A stretch of 64,000 nucleotides of DNA from Planctomycetota bacterium (GTDB taxonomy: Bacteria; Planctomycetota; PLA2; JAEUHO01), in the NCBI GenBank assembly GCA_029259775.1, contig JAJDEN010000027.1:27215-91214 (forward strand). The letters are read 5' to 3'. Below the pieces are notes generated by a model. That model did no database searches, was not told the origin of the DNA, and saw nothing but the letters and a program-made list of their open reading frames with translations. Below, one piece after another: positions 24,830 through 34,046 of the stretch (within the stretch, counting starts at the first letter, position 1; each line of letters opens with the position of its first letter). Both the position numbers and the translations under genes were made by a program.

Positions 24830-27127
24830 CTACTTGCCGAGGTCGATCGTCGCCGTGGCGGCATTCGGCACTGCGACCTCGACGATCGCGTAGCTGTTCT
24901 TGCCTTCCGGAAGGTAGACCGAGTACGTGCCCGGCAGCAGGCGCGCCTCGTAGCGGCCGTCCTCCGCGATCTCGACGTTCTGCCAGTGGCTCCCGTTCCT
25001 GCCGGAGATCCAGAAGCTGCGCTGGTCCGGGCCCGGCGGCTCGCCCTCGACCAGCACCCGACCGGAGACCTGCGTGCGCTGCGGGATGCGCAGCGTGATG
25101 GTGACGACGCCCCCGTCGGTCACCCCGTGCTCCTCCCCGCGCTGGCGCAGCTCATCGTAGGCCTTCTCCTTCTCGTCGGCGGTGCTGCTATTCCGGAGGA
25201 AGCGGCCGTAGGCGCCGGCATCCAGCATCGAGAGCCAGCGCGCTAGACAGCGCCCGACAGGCAGTCCGCCCACCTCGAAGCGACCCTCGTCATCCACCCG
25301 CTCCGTCCGTAGCGTGCCGTCGCGGTAGAGGATGTAGATCGTCTCGCCCTTCGCGGGCCGCGCGTTCTCGTCCAGGAGGCGGCCCTTCACCGTGCCTGAC
25401 GGCGGCAGGCGGAACTCGATGCCCTCCGCATCGCCGGTGCGCAGGTCCACACCCCGCACGACGGCAGGCAGTGCGTTCGGGTAGGAGGCGATCACGTCGT
25501 ACCGGCCGGGGCTCTGGGGCGGCAGCTCGAAACGGCCAGCGCCGCCCGCCACCGCATCGGGCTCGCGGTCGTTGATGTAGCCCGTGAGCTTGATGCCCTC
25601 CCGACCCTCCTCCACGCCCCCGTGGATCACGAAGAGCCGGGCCCCCTTCACCGACTCGCCGTTGGCGCGCTGGACCGTTCCGCGCGCGACGTGGCCCGCA
25701 GCGAGCTCGATGGTGATCGTCGTGGTGTCTTTGGCGGTGACGACGACGTCCGGCATCTTGGCCGTCGGGAACCCGTCCGCCGTGACGTTGACCGTGTAGG
25801 TACCCGGCGCGACGCGCCCAAACTGGAACGCGCCGTCCTCCGCCACGAAGGGCGTCGCGCCCAGCCCGCGCTTCACCTGGTTCGACACGAAGCGCTGCAT
25901 CCAGTCCTTGGGCGGCTCCTTCGCGTCGAGCTGGATGCTGAACCGCGGCACCGGTGCCCCCCCATCAGCCTGCTTGATGACGCCCTTCAAGACGCCCGGC
26001 ACGGGGAAGACGACCTTGATGTCGTCACGCCCCACGCCCACACCCTGCTCCATGTGCACGGGCAGGCCCTGCACCAGGACGCCGAGGCTCGTCGATACCT
26101 TCTTCGGCAGCCACTCGATGCGAAAGGCGCCGTCCGCTCCCGTCTCGACAGCCCGGACCGTCCCCTGCATCTCACCAGCCGCAAAGACACGCGCGCCGAC
26201 GACAGGCGTACCGTCGGACCAGTGCACGGTGCCCGCCACGTAGCCGTCTTCCGGCAGCGTGACGTCACCCACGTCCTTCACCTGGCCGTCTTCGAGGCTC
26301 ACGCTGCGGAGGATCTCCGCAGCCCCGGACGTCGCGTTGACGAAGACCGTGGTGGGCGTCGCCTCGAGGTTCTCGAGGACGAAGGTGCCGTCCTCGTTGG
26401 TGGAGGTTTCGTGCTCGATCGCCGGAGCCAGGTCGGGATCCGCCAGCACGACCCCCAGCGCGTTCGTCACGCGCCACGACGCGGCCACCTGCGCACCGGC
26501 CACGGGGCGCTTCTCGTGATCCACGACGCGCCCCTTGATCGTCGCACCCTTGCCGAGCTCCAGGTCGCCGATGTCCTTCGTCTCCCGACCGCGGAGATCG
26601 AGGTCTTCGCTCGATGTGGGAGCAAGGCCCAGGCTGCGACCCTCAGCGCGAACGACGTAGCCCTTCGAGGGGGTCACGTCGAGGAACGCGAAGCGCCCAT
26701 CGGGCCCGGTCTCCGCTTCCAGCACGTCGAAGCGCCCGTTGACCTCGGCCCGCAGATAGCTGATCAGCGAGTCGTAGCGGGCCATCGTCACGGTGACGCC
26801 GCGCATGGGCACGCGACCGTCCTTGCGCACGACGCGACCGCGCACGACGGCGCCGCCCTTCGTCGTGCCGCGCACCTCCGCCGGGACGGTCGGCACGAGG
26901 GGCGTTGCCGTGTCGGCCTCCGCCGCCTTGGCCTCGCCCTTCGTGCCGAGCCCCCTGAGCGTGGCCGCTCTCCCGTCCTCGCTCTCGGTCCCCATGAGAT
27001 CGGGATCGGTCGCGGACGCATCGCTGCCTGTGCTACCCAGGATGCCAAACGGCAGGATGCCGGCGGCGTCCAGCGCCAGCCCCACGATCGCGAGGCCGAG
27101 AATCGTGAAGATGATGGTGCGGCTCAT
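24830..27127 (-). CDS. Membrane-anchored protein with tandem carboxypeptidase-regulatory-like domains
   Basis: 765 residues. An N-terminal helix (TIIFTILGLAIVGLALDAAG) anchors or exports it. From ~85 onward there are about eight repeats of a ~75-85 residue beta-sandwich with the pattern VRGRVVRKDGRVPMRGVTV ... DGRFAFLDVTPSKGYVVRA, typical of CarboxypepD_reg/transthyretin-like domains. No catalytic residues are seen. Such proteins are abundant in planctomycete envelopes and may bind carbohydrate or act as scaffolds. It stands alone, convergent with the rubrerythrin-like gene. Confidence 0.8.
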   Translation of the reverse strand: MSRTIIFTILGLAIVGLALDAAGILPFGILGSTGSDASATDPDLMGTESEDGRAATLRGLGTKGEAKAAEADTATPLVPTVPAEVRGTTKGGAVVRGRVVRKDGRVPMRGVTVTMARYDSLISYLRAEVNGRFDVLEAETGPDGRFAFLDVTPSKGYVVRAEGRSLGLAPTSSEDLDLRGRETKDIGDLELGKGATIKGRVVDHEKRPVAGAQVAASWRVTNALGVVLADPDLAPAIEHETSTNEDGTFVLENLEATPTTVFVNATSGAAEILRSVSLEDGQVKDVGDVTLPEDGYVAGTVHWSDGTPVVGARVFAAGEMQGTVRAVETGADGAFRIEWLPKKVSTSLGVLVQGLPVHMEQGVGVGRDDIKVVFPVPGVLKGVIKQADGGAPVPRFSIQLDAKEPPKDWMQRFVSNQVKRGLGATPFVAEDGAFQFGRVAPGTYTVNVTADGFPTAKMPDVVVTAKDTTTITIELAAGHVARGTVQRANGESVKGARLFVIHGGVEEGREGIKLTGYINDREPDAVAGGAGRFELPPQSPGRYDVIASYPNALPAVVRGVDLRTGDAEGIEFRLPPSGTVKGRLLDENARPAKGETIYILYRDGTLRTERVDDEGRFEVGGLPVGRCLARWLSMLDAGAYGRFLRNSSTADEKEKAYDELRQRGEEHGVTDGGVVTITLRIPQRTQVSGRVLVEGEPPGPDQRSFWISGRNGSHWQNVEIAEDGRYEARLLPGTYSVYLPEGKNSYAIVEVAVPNAATATIDLGK

Positions 27128-27181
27128 GGCGTCCTCCCCCGAGAGCGAACGCGCATCCTAGCGCTACCTGCGGGGCGTGGG

Positions 27182-27997
27182 TCAGGCGGTCAGGCGCAAC
27201 TCCAGCCGCCGCGCTAGCAGCGAGAGCGGGAAGCAGATGAGGAAATAGGCGGCCGCGAGCGGGAGCAGGGCCTCGTAGTCCTTGTAGCTGCTGGACCGTA
27301 GCAGGCTGGAGGAACGGGCGAGCTCGACCACGCCCGGGATGAGCATGAGCAGCGAGGAGTCCTTCACCAGACTGACGAACTGGCCGGCGAGCGGAGGCGT
27401 CATGCGGCGCATGGCCTGGGGAAAGACCACGTAGCGGTAGACCTGGCCCTGGGTCATGCCCTGGGCCAACGCGGCCTCGGTCTGACCGCGATCGATCGAC
27501 TCCACGGCCGCTCGCACGATCTCGGTGATGTACGCCCCCGTGAAGACGGACAGCGTCACGATCCCGACGACGTAGGGCTCCCGCACGAACTGCGCGATGC
27601 TGACGGGGGCCCCAGCACCGGTCAGGATGTTGGCGGCGATCGGGGCGAGGCAGAAGTAGGCGAGGATCACCTGCACGAGCAAGGGCGTGCCGCGCACGAG
27701 CTCGACGTAGATGGTCGCGAGCTGCTTCCAGATCAGGTTGCGCGAGAGCCGACCCAAGCCGCCCAGCAGGCCGAAGGCGAGGGCGCCGACGATGCTCACG
27801 CCCGACAACCAGAAGGTCGTCCACATCGCGTCCAAGAACGTCGAGACGCGCTCGCCCCGCCAGACATGGCCCCAAGCCCAGCGGTAGTTGGGCAGGACGA
27901 AGAGCACGACGGCCATGAGGCCGGCAAAGCCGACGGTGACCGCCGCGCGTATCCAGAACTCGCGACTAGCGGACGTCCTCGAGGCCGTACTTCTCAT
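27182..27997 (-). CDS. Polar amino acid ABC transporter permease
   Basis: 271 residues from ATG 27997, which overlaps the end of the binding-protein gene by 32 bases and has AGGAG five bases upstream; no other in-frame start spares the first membrane helix. Five hydrophobic helices are present. The His/Glu-Gln permease motif EAALAQGMTQGQVYRYVVFPQAMRRM (EAA loop contacting the ATPase) is near residue 190. YVELVRGTPLLVQ is the typical entry sequence of GlnP/HisM proteins. An ATP-binding subunit is not encoded nearby, so it must be supplied from elsewhere. Confidence 0.85.
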   Translation of the reverse strand: MRSTASRTSASREFWIRAAVTVGFAGLMAVVLFVLPNYRWAWGHVWRGERVSTFLDAMWTTFWLSGVSIVGALAFGLLGGLGRLSRNLIWKQLATIYVELVRGTPLLVQVILAYFCLAPIAANILTGAGAPVSIAQFVREPYVVGIVTLSVFTGAYITEIVRAAVESIDRGQTEAALAQGMTQGQVYRYVVFPQAMRRMTPPLAGQFVSLVKDSSLLMLIPGVVELARSSSLLRSSSYKDYEALLPLAAAYFLICFPLSLLARRLELRLTA

Positions 27998-28763
27998 AGA
28001 GCTCCTGCAGGCGCCCGTCGAGGCGCAGCGTCCGAAGGACGAGGTTGAGCCACGCGACGCTCTCGGGGTCGCCCTTGCGGCACGCGATCGCATACGGCTC
28101 CCGGCTCACGGGCGTCGCGATGACGAACGTCGAGTCGGAGTTGTTCTTGTGGTGCTTGCGAATGGACCAGAGGTCGTAGAGGAACGCGTCCGCGCGGCCC
28201 TGGACGACTTCGCTGGCTGCGTCATTCTCGAGCTCCGTCGTGACGATCTTCGCCTTGGGGCAGTGCTTCTTCGCGGCTGTGTGGCCCGTCGTGCCCTCCT
28301 TCACGGCGACGACGCGTCCCGCCTGGTTCAGGTCGGCGATGCTCTTGATGCCGGCGCCCTTCTGTTTCGACACCAGCAGGCACGTGATCGTGTGGAAGTA
28401 GGGATCGCTGTAGGAGACCGACAGCGCGCGCTCGGGCGTCGCTGTCATGCCGCTCATGATCAGGTCGGCCTGGCCACCGACCAGCGTCGAGATGATGCTC
28501 GCCCAGGCCACCGGGAGGAACTCGACGTCGACCCCGAGCTCCTTGCCGATCATGCGCGCGAGGTCGATGTCGAAACCGACCAGCTCATCCTGCTCGTTCT
28601 TCCACTCGAAGGGCCGGAACGTGGGCTCGGTCGCAATCACGAGCTTGCCGCGCTCGCTCGCCTTGCGGATGACGGCGTTCTCCCAGAGATCGGTCGCCTC
28701 CATCCCGCGACCGCCGCAGGCCGAGACCAGGACGGCCAGCCACGCGAGGAGGCACGCCCTCAT
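27966..28763 (-). CDS. Amino-acid ABC transporter substrate-binding lipoprotein
   Basis: 265 residues. The lipobox LVSAC places the lipidated Cys at residue 16. The mature part is a type-II periplasmic binding protein: LVIATEPTFRPFEW at the start, GFDIDLARMIGKELGV, and the Arg/Asp ligand-pocket segments DLIMSGMTATPERA and VVAVKEGTTGHTAAKK. It probably binds a polar amino acid (glutamine/histidine type) and hands it to the permease encoded by the next, overlapping gene. It overlaps the PepP-type peptidase gene by ATGA, hinting that peptide-derived amino acids are the cargo. Confidence 0.87.
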   Translation of the reverse strand: MRACLLAWLAVLVSACGGRGMEATDLWENAVIRKASERGKLVIATEPTFRPFEWKNEQDELVGFDIDLARMIGKELGVDVEFLPVAWASIISTLVGGQADLIMSGMTATPERALSVSYSDPYFHTITCLLVSKQKGAGIKSIADLNQAGRVVAVKEGTTGHTAAKKHCPKAKIVTTELENDAASEVVQGRADAFLYDLWSIRKHHKNNSDSTFVIATPVSREPYAIACRKGDPESVAWLNLVLRTLRLDGRLQELYEKYGLEDVR

Positions 28764-30154
28764 GCGTCGAGTCCGATGATCGCCTCGATCTCCTCCGGCT
28801 CCTTGGGCGCGGCGGCCGAGAGCACCTCGCAGCCGTCGGCGGTCACGAGGATGTCGTCCTCGATGCGCACGCCGATGCCGACGTAGTCCTTCGGTGAGGC
28901 CTCTTCTTCCGGGTGGAAGTAGATGCCCGGCTCGATGGTGAAGACCATGCCCGGCTCGAGCTTGCGACTGCTCGCACCGTCGTCCGCGTAGGCGCCGACG
29001 TCGTGCACGTCGATGCCGAGCCAGTGCCCGGTGCCGTGCATGAAGAACTTCCGGAAGGTCTTCTCCTCGATGGCCTTCTCGACGGGGCCTTCGAGGATGC
29101 CCATGTCGATCAAGCCCTCGGTGATGACCTGCACCGTCGTCTTGTGGATCTCGGTGTAGTCGAGGCCGGGACGGACGAGACTGATCGCTTCCATCTGCGC
29201 GTTCAGCACGAGGTCGTAGATCATCCGCTGGTGCCCAGAGAAGGTGCCGCCCACGGGCCACGTGCGCGTGATGTCACCCGTGTACCAGTTCACTTCCGCG
29301 CCGGCGTCCACGAGGACGATCTCGCCGTCCTGGCACGTAGCGCGGTTGTCGATGTAGTGCAGCACGCAGGCGTTCGCGCCGGTGCCGACGATGCTCGGGT
29401 AGCCCGGCGAGCGCGCGCCATGCTTCTGGAAGTAGAACTCGATCTCGGCCTGCAGCTCGAACTCGGTGATGCCCGGCTTCGTCATGCGCATGCCGCGCAC
29501 GTGCCCCTCGGCCGAGACGCGGCACGCCTCACGCATGGCCTCGATCTCGGCCTGCGACTTGATCAACCGCATCTCGTGCAGCGCATCGCGCGGCTCGATG
29601 ATCGAAAGCGGCGAGCGCGTACGGCCGCGCCCCGCTCGTTGGGCCTTGCGGTAGGCGCGGATGACCGACGCGTCGAGCGCCTCATCGATGCCGAGCGCGT
29701 AGTGCACCTCGGACCTGCCGGCGAGGAGCTTGGGCAACTCTTCATCGAGGGCGCTGATCGGGAAGGCCTTGTCGGCGCCGAGCGCCTCCTGGGCGCGGTC
29801 CACGCCCACGCGCGGGCCGTCCCAGATCTCGATCGAGAGGTCCCGCTCGCGCAGGAAGAGCACGAAGGGATGCGTCTCGTGGCCGGGGAGCAGCACGACG
29901 AGCGCCTCGGGCTCCTCGAAGCCTGTCAGGTACCAGAGGTCGGAGTTCGGCCGGTAGGCGTAGTTCGTGTCGTTGCTGCGGTTGCGCACCGGGTTGGCGC
30001 CGAAGATCGCGGCACCGGTCTCACCGACGCGCTTCATCATCCGGGCGCGACGGGTGGCGTGCAGATCGCCCCCCGTCTCGCGCCGGGAGGTCTCGGTGCC
30101 GGAAGCCTGTGCGGCGAGCGTCTCGTCCGCTGCTGCTTGGGCGTCGTCCATCAT
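28760..30154 (-). CDS. pepP: Xaa-Pro aminopeptidase (M24B, PepP-like)
   Basis: 464 residues from ATG 30154, which overlaps the stop of the preceding gene (ATGA). The N-terminal creatinase-like domain includes NSDLWYLTGFEEPEA and FLRERD. The pita-bread catalytic domain has all five metal ligands: Asp in LVDAGAEV, Asp in YTGDITRTWP, His in FFMHGTGHWLGIDVHD, Glu in TIEPGIYF, Glu in GVRIEDD. It cleaves the N-terminal residue of peptides with Pro in position two, using two metal ions. It lies in one operon with an amino-acid binding protein and permease, consistent with peptide salvage. Confidence 0.93.
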   Translation of the reverse strand: MMDDAQAAADETLAAQASGTETSRRETGGDLHATRRARMMKRVGETGAAIFGANPVRNRSNDTNYAYRPNSDLWYLTGFEEPEALVVLLPGHETHPFVLFLRERDLSIEIWDGPRVGVDRAQEALGADKAFPISALDEELPKLLAGRSEVHYALGIDEALDASVIRAYRKAQRAGRGRTRSPLSIIEPRDALHEMRLIKSQAEIEAMREACRVSAEGHVRGMRMTKPGITEFELQAEIEFYFQKHGARSPGYPSIVGTGANACVLHYIDNRATCQDGEIVLVDAGAEVNWYTGDITRTWPVGGTFSGHQRMIYDLVLNAQMEAISLVRPGLDYTEIHKTTVQVITEGLIDMGILEGPVEKAIEEKTFRKFFMHGTGHWLGIDVHDVGAYADDGASSRKLEPGMVFTIEPGIYFHPEEEASPKDYVGIGVRIEDDILVTADGCEVLSAAAPKEPEEIEAIIGLDA

Positions 30155-32337
30155 GCGTCGCTCTCCGCGGCCTCGGCCGCCTCGTCCTCTTCCGCCACCC
30201 CGTCTTCCTCGGCGACACAGTCGCGGATGGTGCGGAGCACCTCGTCCTCGACACCGTGCGCGCCGATCCAAGGCGCCTCGCGGAACGGGATGTCCATCTC
30301 CTCGGCCATCTTGCGTACCTCGGCACGCAGGTCCGGCTCCATGCGGTGATGGATGAGGATGGCGCTGCTCTCCTGGGCACCCTCCTCGATCTCCTCGAGC
30401 GTCTTCTTCGGCGGACGCGAACCCGTGAAGATCCACGAACCCTCGAAGCCGAGGTCCTTCGCGACCGACGTGAAGCGGGCGAGGTGCGGACGGCGCCCCT
30501 CGTCGCCACCGACGAGCAGGATCAGCGGCTCTTCCTCGAACTCGGCCAGCGTCGCCTTGCAGGCGTCGGTGGAGGGCGATCCCACGTCGATGCCCGCGTC
30601 CTTGGCAGCGCCCAGCGCGTCCTTCAGCAGCGACTTGACCGCGGCCTTGTCCCGCTGGCCGGCCTCTTGGAGCATGGAGACGGCGCACTGGATGTGGCCG
30701 GGCTCGCCGGACTCGAGGCAGGCGGTCGCACACGCGATGCACTGCTCGACGAACTGCTCGTCGCGATCCTCCATCACCTCGTAGAGGTCGACGAGCTCGC
30801 GAACGTAGGAGTGATCGTCCAGCATCGCGGCGAGCGGCCCGGCTTGGTCGAGCAACAGCGCCTCGAGGCGATCGTAGGTCTCGCGCTGGTAGAGCTTCGC
30901 GCGGAAGCGTTCGTAGGTGCGCAGCGCTTCCTCGCGCTCGTTCAGCCCCACGAGGGCCGCGAGCCGCATGCGGTAGGCACCAAACCAGGTGTCGAAGTCG
31001 GGGCGGCTACGGAACGCCTTGTCGACGTGGCCAAGCGCCTTGTGCGGGTCGTCGGCGAACACAGCCTCGGCGGCCTCGAGGTGGTCCGCAGCCGTCATGG
31101 CCGCCGGCTTCTCGTCGCGACGCCCACGGCGACCACGACTCCGGTCGCCGCCGCGATCGGCATCGCGGCCACCACGGCCGCCGCCACGACGCCCAGGCAG
31201 GCGCGCATCCGGCACGGCTTCGAGCAGCGCGTCGAACACGATCTCCTTGAGCTCGACGTCGAGGTTGGAGGGACCGGCGTCGCGTGTGATGTAGCCCTGC
31301 GCTTCCTCGAGCTCGTCGCCTTCGACGCCCAGCTCGAGCATGCAGTGACCGAGGAAGAAGCGCGAGCGGGCGTGCACGATGCGCGCCTTGGCGCGGTTCT
31401 CCCGCATGAGCGTGTCGGCTTCACGGAAGCAACGCGCCGCCTTCTCGAACTCCTCGGCCTCGTAGTACAGCATCGCGAGCGTGTAGATCGCGTTGTACGA
31501 GCGGCCCTCGCCGCCCTCGACCTCACCGACGAGGATCTCACGCGCCGCCTCGCGGTCCGCGCGGTCGGCATTCGGAAGCAGATCGAGCGTGCCGCGCACG
31601 CCGAGCGTCGCGAGCGCGAGGTCTCCGACCAACACGCTGCGGTAGGGGTCGTCCTCGGGCAGGTGCTCGAGCGCACGGCCGTAGCACGCCGCCGCTTCTT
31701 CCCAGCGCTCGCCCAGCTGATGGACGCGGCCCATCTTGCGGTCGACCTTCGCGCCGGCGCGAGGTTCGAGGCCGGCGTTCACCGCAAACGCGGCGGCGCG
31801 GTCGAGACGCGCGAGCGCCTCGTCCTCGTTGCGCTCGCCCCGCTCGTAGCGGTCGGCGCGGCGCAGCGCTTCCTCGAGCAGGAACTCGGCGTCACGCCGG
31901 CTCCCCTCGTCGTCGTTCGCCGCGAGGTGCCGCTGGTAGTATTCGAAGACGCGCTGATCCTCGCCGTCGCGGAGCAGCAGACGCCCGACGGCGCGCAGGG
32001 CGATGCGTCCCTCGGGATGGTCGAGGCCGTCCTCGAACTGCGGTGCGGCGATGAGGGCGTGCAGGCGCTCGCGCTCACCACGACGTGCGGCGGCGTCCAG
32101 CGCACCGAGATGGTGCCAGCGCTCCGCCTCGCCTTCCGATGCCGGGAGGTCGTCGGCGATGTCGGCGATCAGCTCCGCGGCAGCGCCGACGTGGAAATGA
32201 CTCTCGACGCGGTCGGGCGCGAGCTCCAGGAGGTCCTGCACGGTCTTGAGCGCGCGGCTGACCTCGTTCTTGCCGCCCTTGGCGGCGTCCAGGAGGGACT
32301 TGTTGACGATGCGATCGATCTCGTTCTTCCAAGGCAT
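30151..32337 (-). CDS. TPR-like protein with C-terminal DUF2325-type domain
   Basis: 728 residues from ATG 32337. The bulk is helical tetratricopeptide-like hairpins (e.g. AICYGRAL-type helices around 220-340 and 470-580), interrupted by a Gly/Arg-rich linker near 395-425 (GRRGGGRGGRDADRGG). The last ~110 residues begin LILLVGGDEGRRPHL and continue SWIFTGSRPPKK, ILIHHRMEPDLRAEVRKMA, the pattern of DUF2325, a small Rossmann-like domain of unknown function. It is the first gene of a four-gene operon joined by ATGA overlaps to PepP, a binding protein and a permease. Cytoplasmic; no signal peptide. Confidence 0.7.
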   Translation of the reverse strand: MPWKNEIDRIVNKSLLDAAKGGKNEVSRALKTVQDLLELAPDRVESHFHVGAAAELIADIADDLPASEGEAERWHHLGALDAAARRGERERLHALIAAPQFEDGLDHPEGRIALRAVGRLLLRDGEDQRVFEYYQRHLAANDDEGSRRDAEFLLEEALRRADRYERGERNEDEALARLDRAAAFAVNAGLEPRAGAKVDRKMGRVHQLGERWEEAAACYGRALEHLPEDDPYRSVLVGDLALATLGVRGTLDLLPNADRADREAAREILVGEVEGGEGRSYNAIYTLAMLYYEAEEFEKAARCFREADTLMRENRAKARIVHARSRFFLGHCMLELGVEGDELEEAQGYITRDAGPSNLDVELKEIVFDALLEAVPDARLPGRRGGGRGGRDADRGGDRSRGRRGRRDEKPAAMTAADHLEAAEAVFADDPHKALGHVDKAFRSRPDFDTWFGAYRMRLAALVGLNEREEALRTYERFRAKLYQRETYDRLEALLLDQAGPLAAMLDDHSYVRELVDLYEVMEDRDEQFVEQCIACATACLESGEPGHIQCAVSMLQEAGQRDKAAVKSLLKDALGAAKDAGIDVGSPSTDACKATLAEFEEEPLILLVGGDEGRRPHLARFTSVAKDLGFEGSWIFTGSRPPKKTLEEIEEGAQESSAILIHHRMEPDLRAEVRKMAEEMDIPFREAPWIGAHGVEDEVLRTIRDCVAEEDGVAEEDEAAEAAESDA

Positions 32338-32530
32338 GGAAGCTGTTCTCCGATGTGGGCCGGCGTGAACGCCGGGGGGGAGGCTCTCCGTAGGGAGGGC
32401 TGTTTCTTTGGCGAATCGAGGAAACGCGGACACTGCGCACAGCAGGCCGCGGCCGGAGCGTGCCCCCGCGATTCGTCACGTCGGGGGCGCCCGGTGCGGC
32501 GAGATCCTACCGGAACGGCGGCCGTTTCGG

Positions 32531-33715
32531 CTACCCGACGATGAGACGTGCTGTCTCCTGGCCTCCGGCGTGGGCCGTCAGGACCTCGGCGAGACCGTCG
32601 AGAAGCGCCTCGACGCCCACATCGTCCATGGTTCGCGGGAGGTAGAAGACCGCCAGCGCCGCCAGCGTCCGTGGCCCGACCCGGGCGCGATCTGCATCCC
32701 CCAGCGGGCTGCCGAAGGCCCCCGTCGCGTCCGCCAGGAGGGGTCGACCCTCCAGGGCGACGGCGCGTCCGTCCTGGGCGGCGTAGCTCTCGCCCGGACC
32801 CCCCGTGCGGACCACCAGTTGGTCGCCCAGCGCTCCGGCGTCGTAGAGGGCCAGGGAGGCGCGCGTCCGCAAGGCGTAGAGGGCGGCCGATCCGGCCAGC
32901 GCGTCCGCCGGATCGAGTTCCTGGCCGGCCAGGACCTGGCCCACGAGCGCCTCGCTCGGCGGGACGAACTGCTCACGATCCAGACCGGCTTCGCGGTAGA
33001 GGTCCCGGCCGATCGCGATGCCGGGGATCTGGCCGAGGTCGGCCGCGTGGCCCCACATCGAACGCAGCCCCCCTACGGCTCGCTCCAGCTCACCGGCCAG
33101 CTCCGGGCCGACGTCGGCTGCAGCCAGGTCTTGCATGAGGAGGCAGCCGAGGCGCAATCGACCGTGGAGCGAGGCATCGAGCAGCACGGCATTCGGCGCC
33201 GACAGATCGATGCCGCGCGGCGGGCCGCCTGGTTCCTCGGGCAGCAACACCCGCACGGCTTCGGCCGCCGCGAGATCGCGCAGGCTCCTGCGGTCGAAGC
33301 GATCGGCGGTGCCGATTGTCTCGAGCAACTCGGTGACCAGCATGTCGTCGAGCGGTACCGGGCCGGCATGCCAGACGCCGGCGTCGATGATGACGCCACG
33401 CCCGGCGGGCAGGAGGAACGCCGCGGGCTCCTTGGCTGGCTTGTTGGACGACTCCTCGCCGGGGCGGAGCACGACGATCCACGACGGCGCGGGGCCGGAG
33501 GGGATGTAGGCCCGTCGCGCCTCGGGGTAGCGCTGGAGGTGGGCGACGCGGCGCGGGCCGCGCTTGCGACGGTCCACGGCCACGAGCACGCGGCCGCGCT
33601 TGCCCAGGTAGGCGCGCTCGCCCACGTCGAGCAGGCAGCCGTAGGGCTGGAACGACTCCACGCTCGCGGGCTGCGCCGCGAGGGCGAGGTCGCCGGTGGA
33701 TACGGTGGGCCGCAT
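32531..33715 (-). CDS. Fusion of ureidoglycolate-lyase-like cupin and B3/B4 domain
   Basis: 394 residues. The N-terminal ~155 show the AllA/ureidoglycolate lyase pattern: SFQPYGCLLDVGE, then IPSGPAPSWIVVLRPGE and LPAGRGVIIDAGVWHAGP. The rest resembles the B3/B4 domain, known from phenylalanyl-tRNA synthetase beta and from stand-alone proteins that may edit or bind: SMWGHAADLGQIPGI, REAGLDREQFVPPSEALVGQVL, then RVGPRTLAALAVFYLPR. I am fairly sure of both assignments, but have not seen this fusion described. A role in purine/ureide breakdown is inferred from the first domain only. No neighbours from that pathway are present. Confidence 0.65.
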   Translation of the reverse strand: MRPTVSTGDLALAAQPASVESFQPYGCLLDVGERAYLGKRGRVLVAVDRRKRGPRRVAHLQRYPEARRAYIPSGPAPSWIVVLRPGEESSNKPAKEPAAFLLPAGRGVIIDAGVWHAGPVPLDDMLVTELLETIGTADRFDRRSLRDLAAAEAVRVLLPEEPGGPPRGIDLSAPNAVLLDASLHGRLRLGCLLMQDLAAADVGPELAGELERAVGGLRSMWGHAADLGQIPGIAIGRDLYREAGLDREQFVPPSEALVGQVLAGQELDPADALAGSAALYALRTRASLALYDAGALGDQLVVRTGGPGESYAAQDGRAVALEGRPLLADATGAFGSPLGDADRARVGPRTLAALAVFYLPRTMDDVGVEALLDGLAEVLTAHAGGQETARLIVG

Positions 33716-33755
33716 GGGCCCAGGTTATGGGCGACGGCACCCGTCGGCCATAACC

Positions 33756-33892
33756 GTAGGGGCGGGGCTTGTCCCCGCCCGAGCGCTTGCTGCCACGTCG
33801 GGACCTACCAAGTAGGGGCGGGCCTTGTGCCCGCCCTTCTTCGTCGGCACCTCGTGCCATCGCATGAGGGCGACCACAAGGGTCGCCCCTAC
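33756..33892. repeat. Palindromic intergenic repeat cluster C
   Basis: Three palindromic units: GTAGGGGCGGGGCTTGTCCC and TAGGGGCGGGCCTTGTGCCC in plus orientation, joined by a GGGACCTACCAAG linker, then an inverted GGCGACCACAAGGGTCGCCC unit. A degenerate GACGCCCCTACCCGC piece follows at about 34011-34025. This accounts for most of the 331-base gap before the helicase gene; nothing else was recognised there. Confidence 0.8.
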
Positions 33893-34046
33893 ACGCCGCT
33901 GGCAGTGCGAACTCAGCTCAGAAGGGACCGGCGGAGCCAGCACGCGAGCTGGCGAGCGTGCACTGGCGCACCTACGCCCGATGGGCCCTACGCGACGGAA
34001 CGTCGCGTGGGACGCCCCTACCCGCGACGCCGCGGCGGCGGCGTCG

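Noticed and set aside
30155..30742. N-terminal extension of PepP
   Set aside because: It lies within the TPR-DUF2325 gene in another frame; ATG 30154 fits the ATGA overlap.
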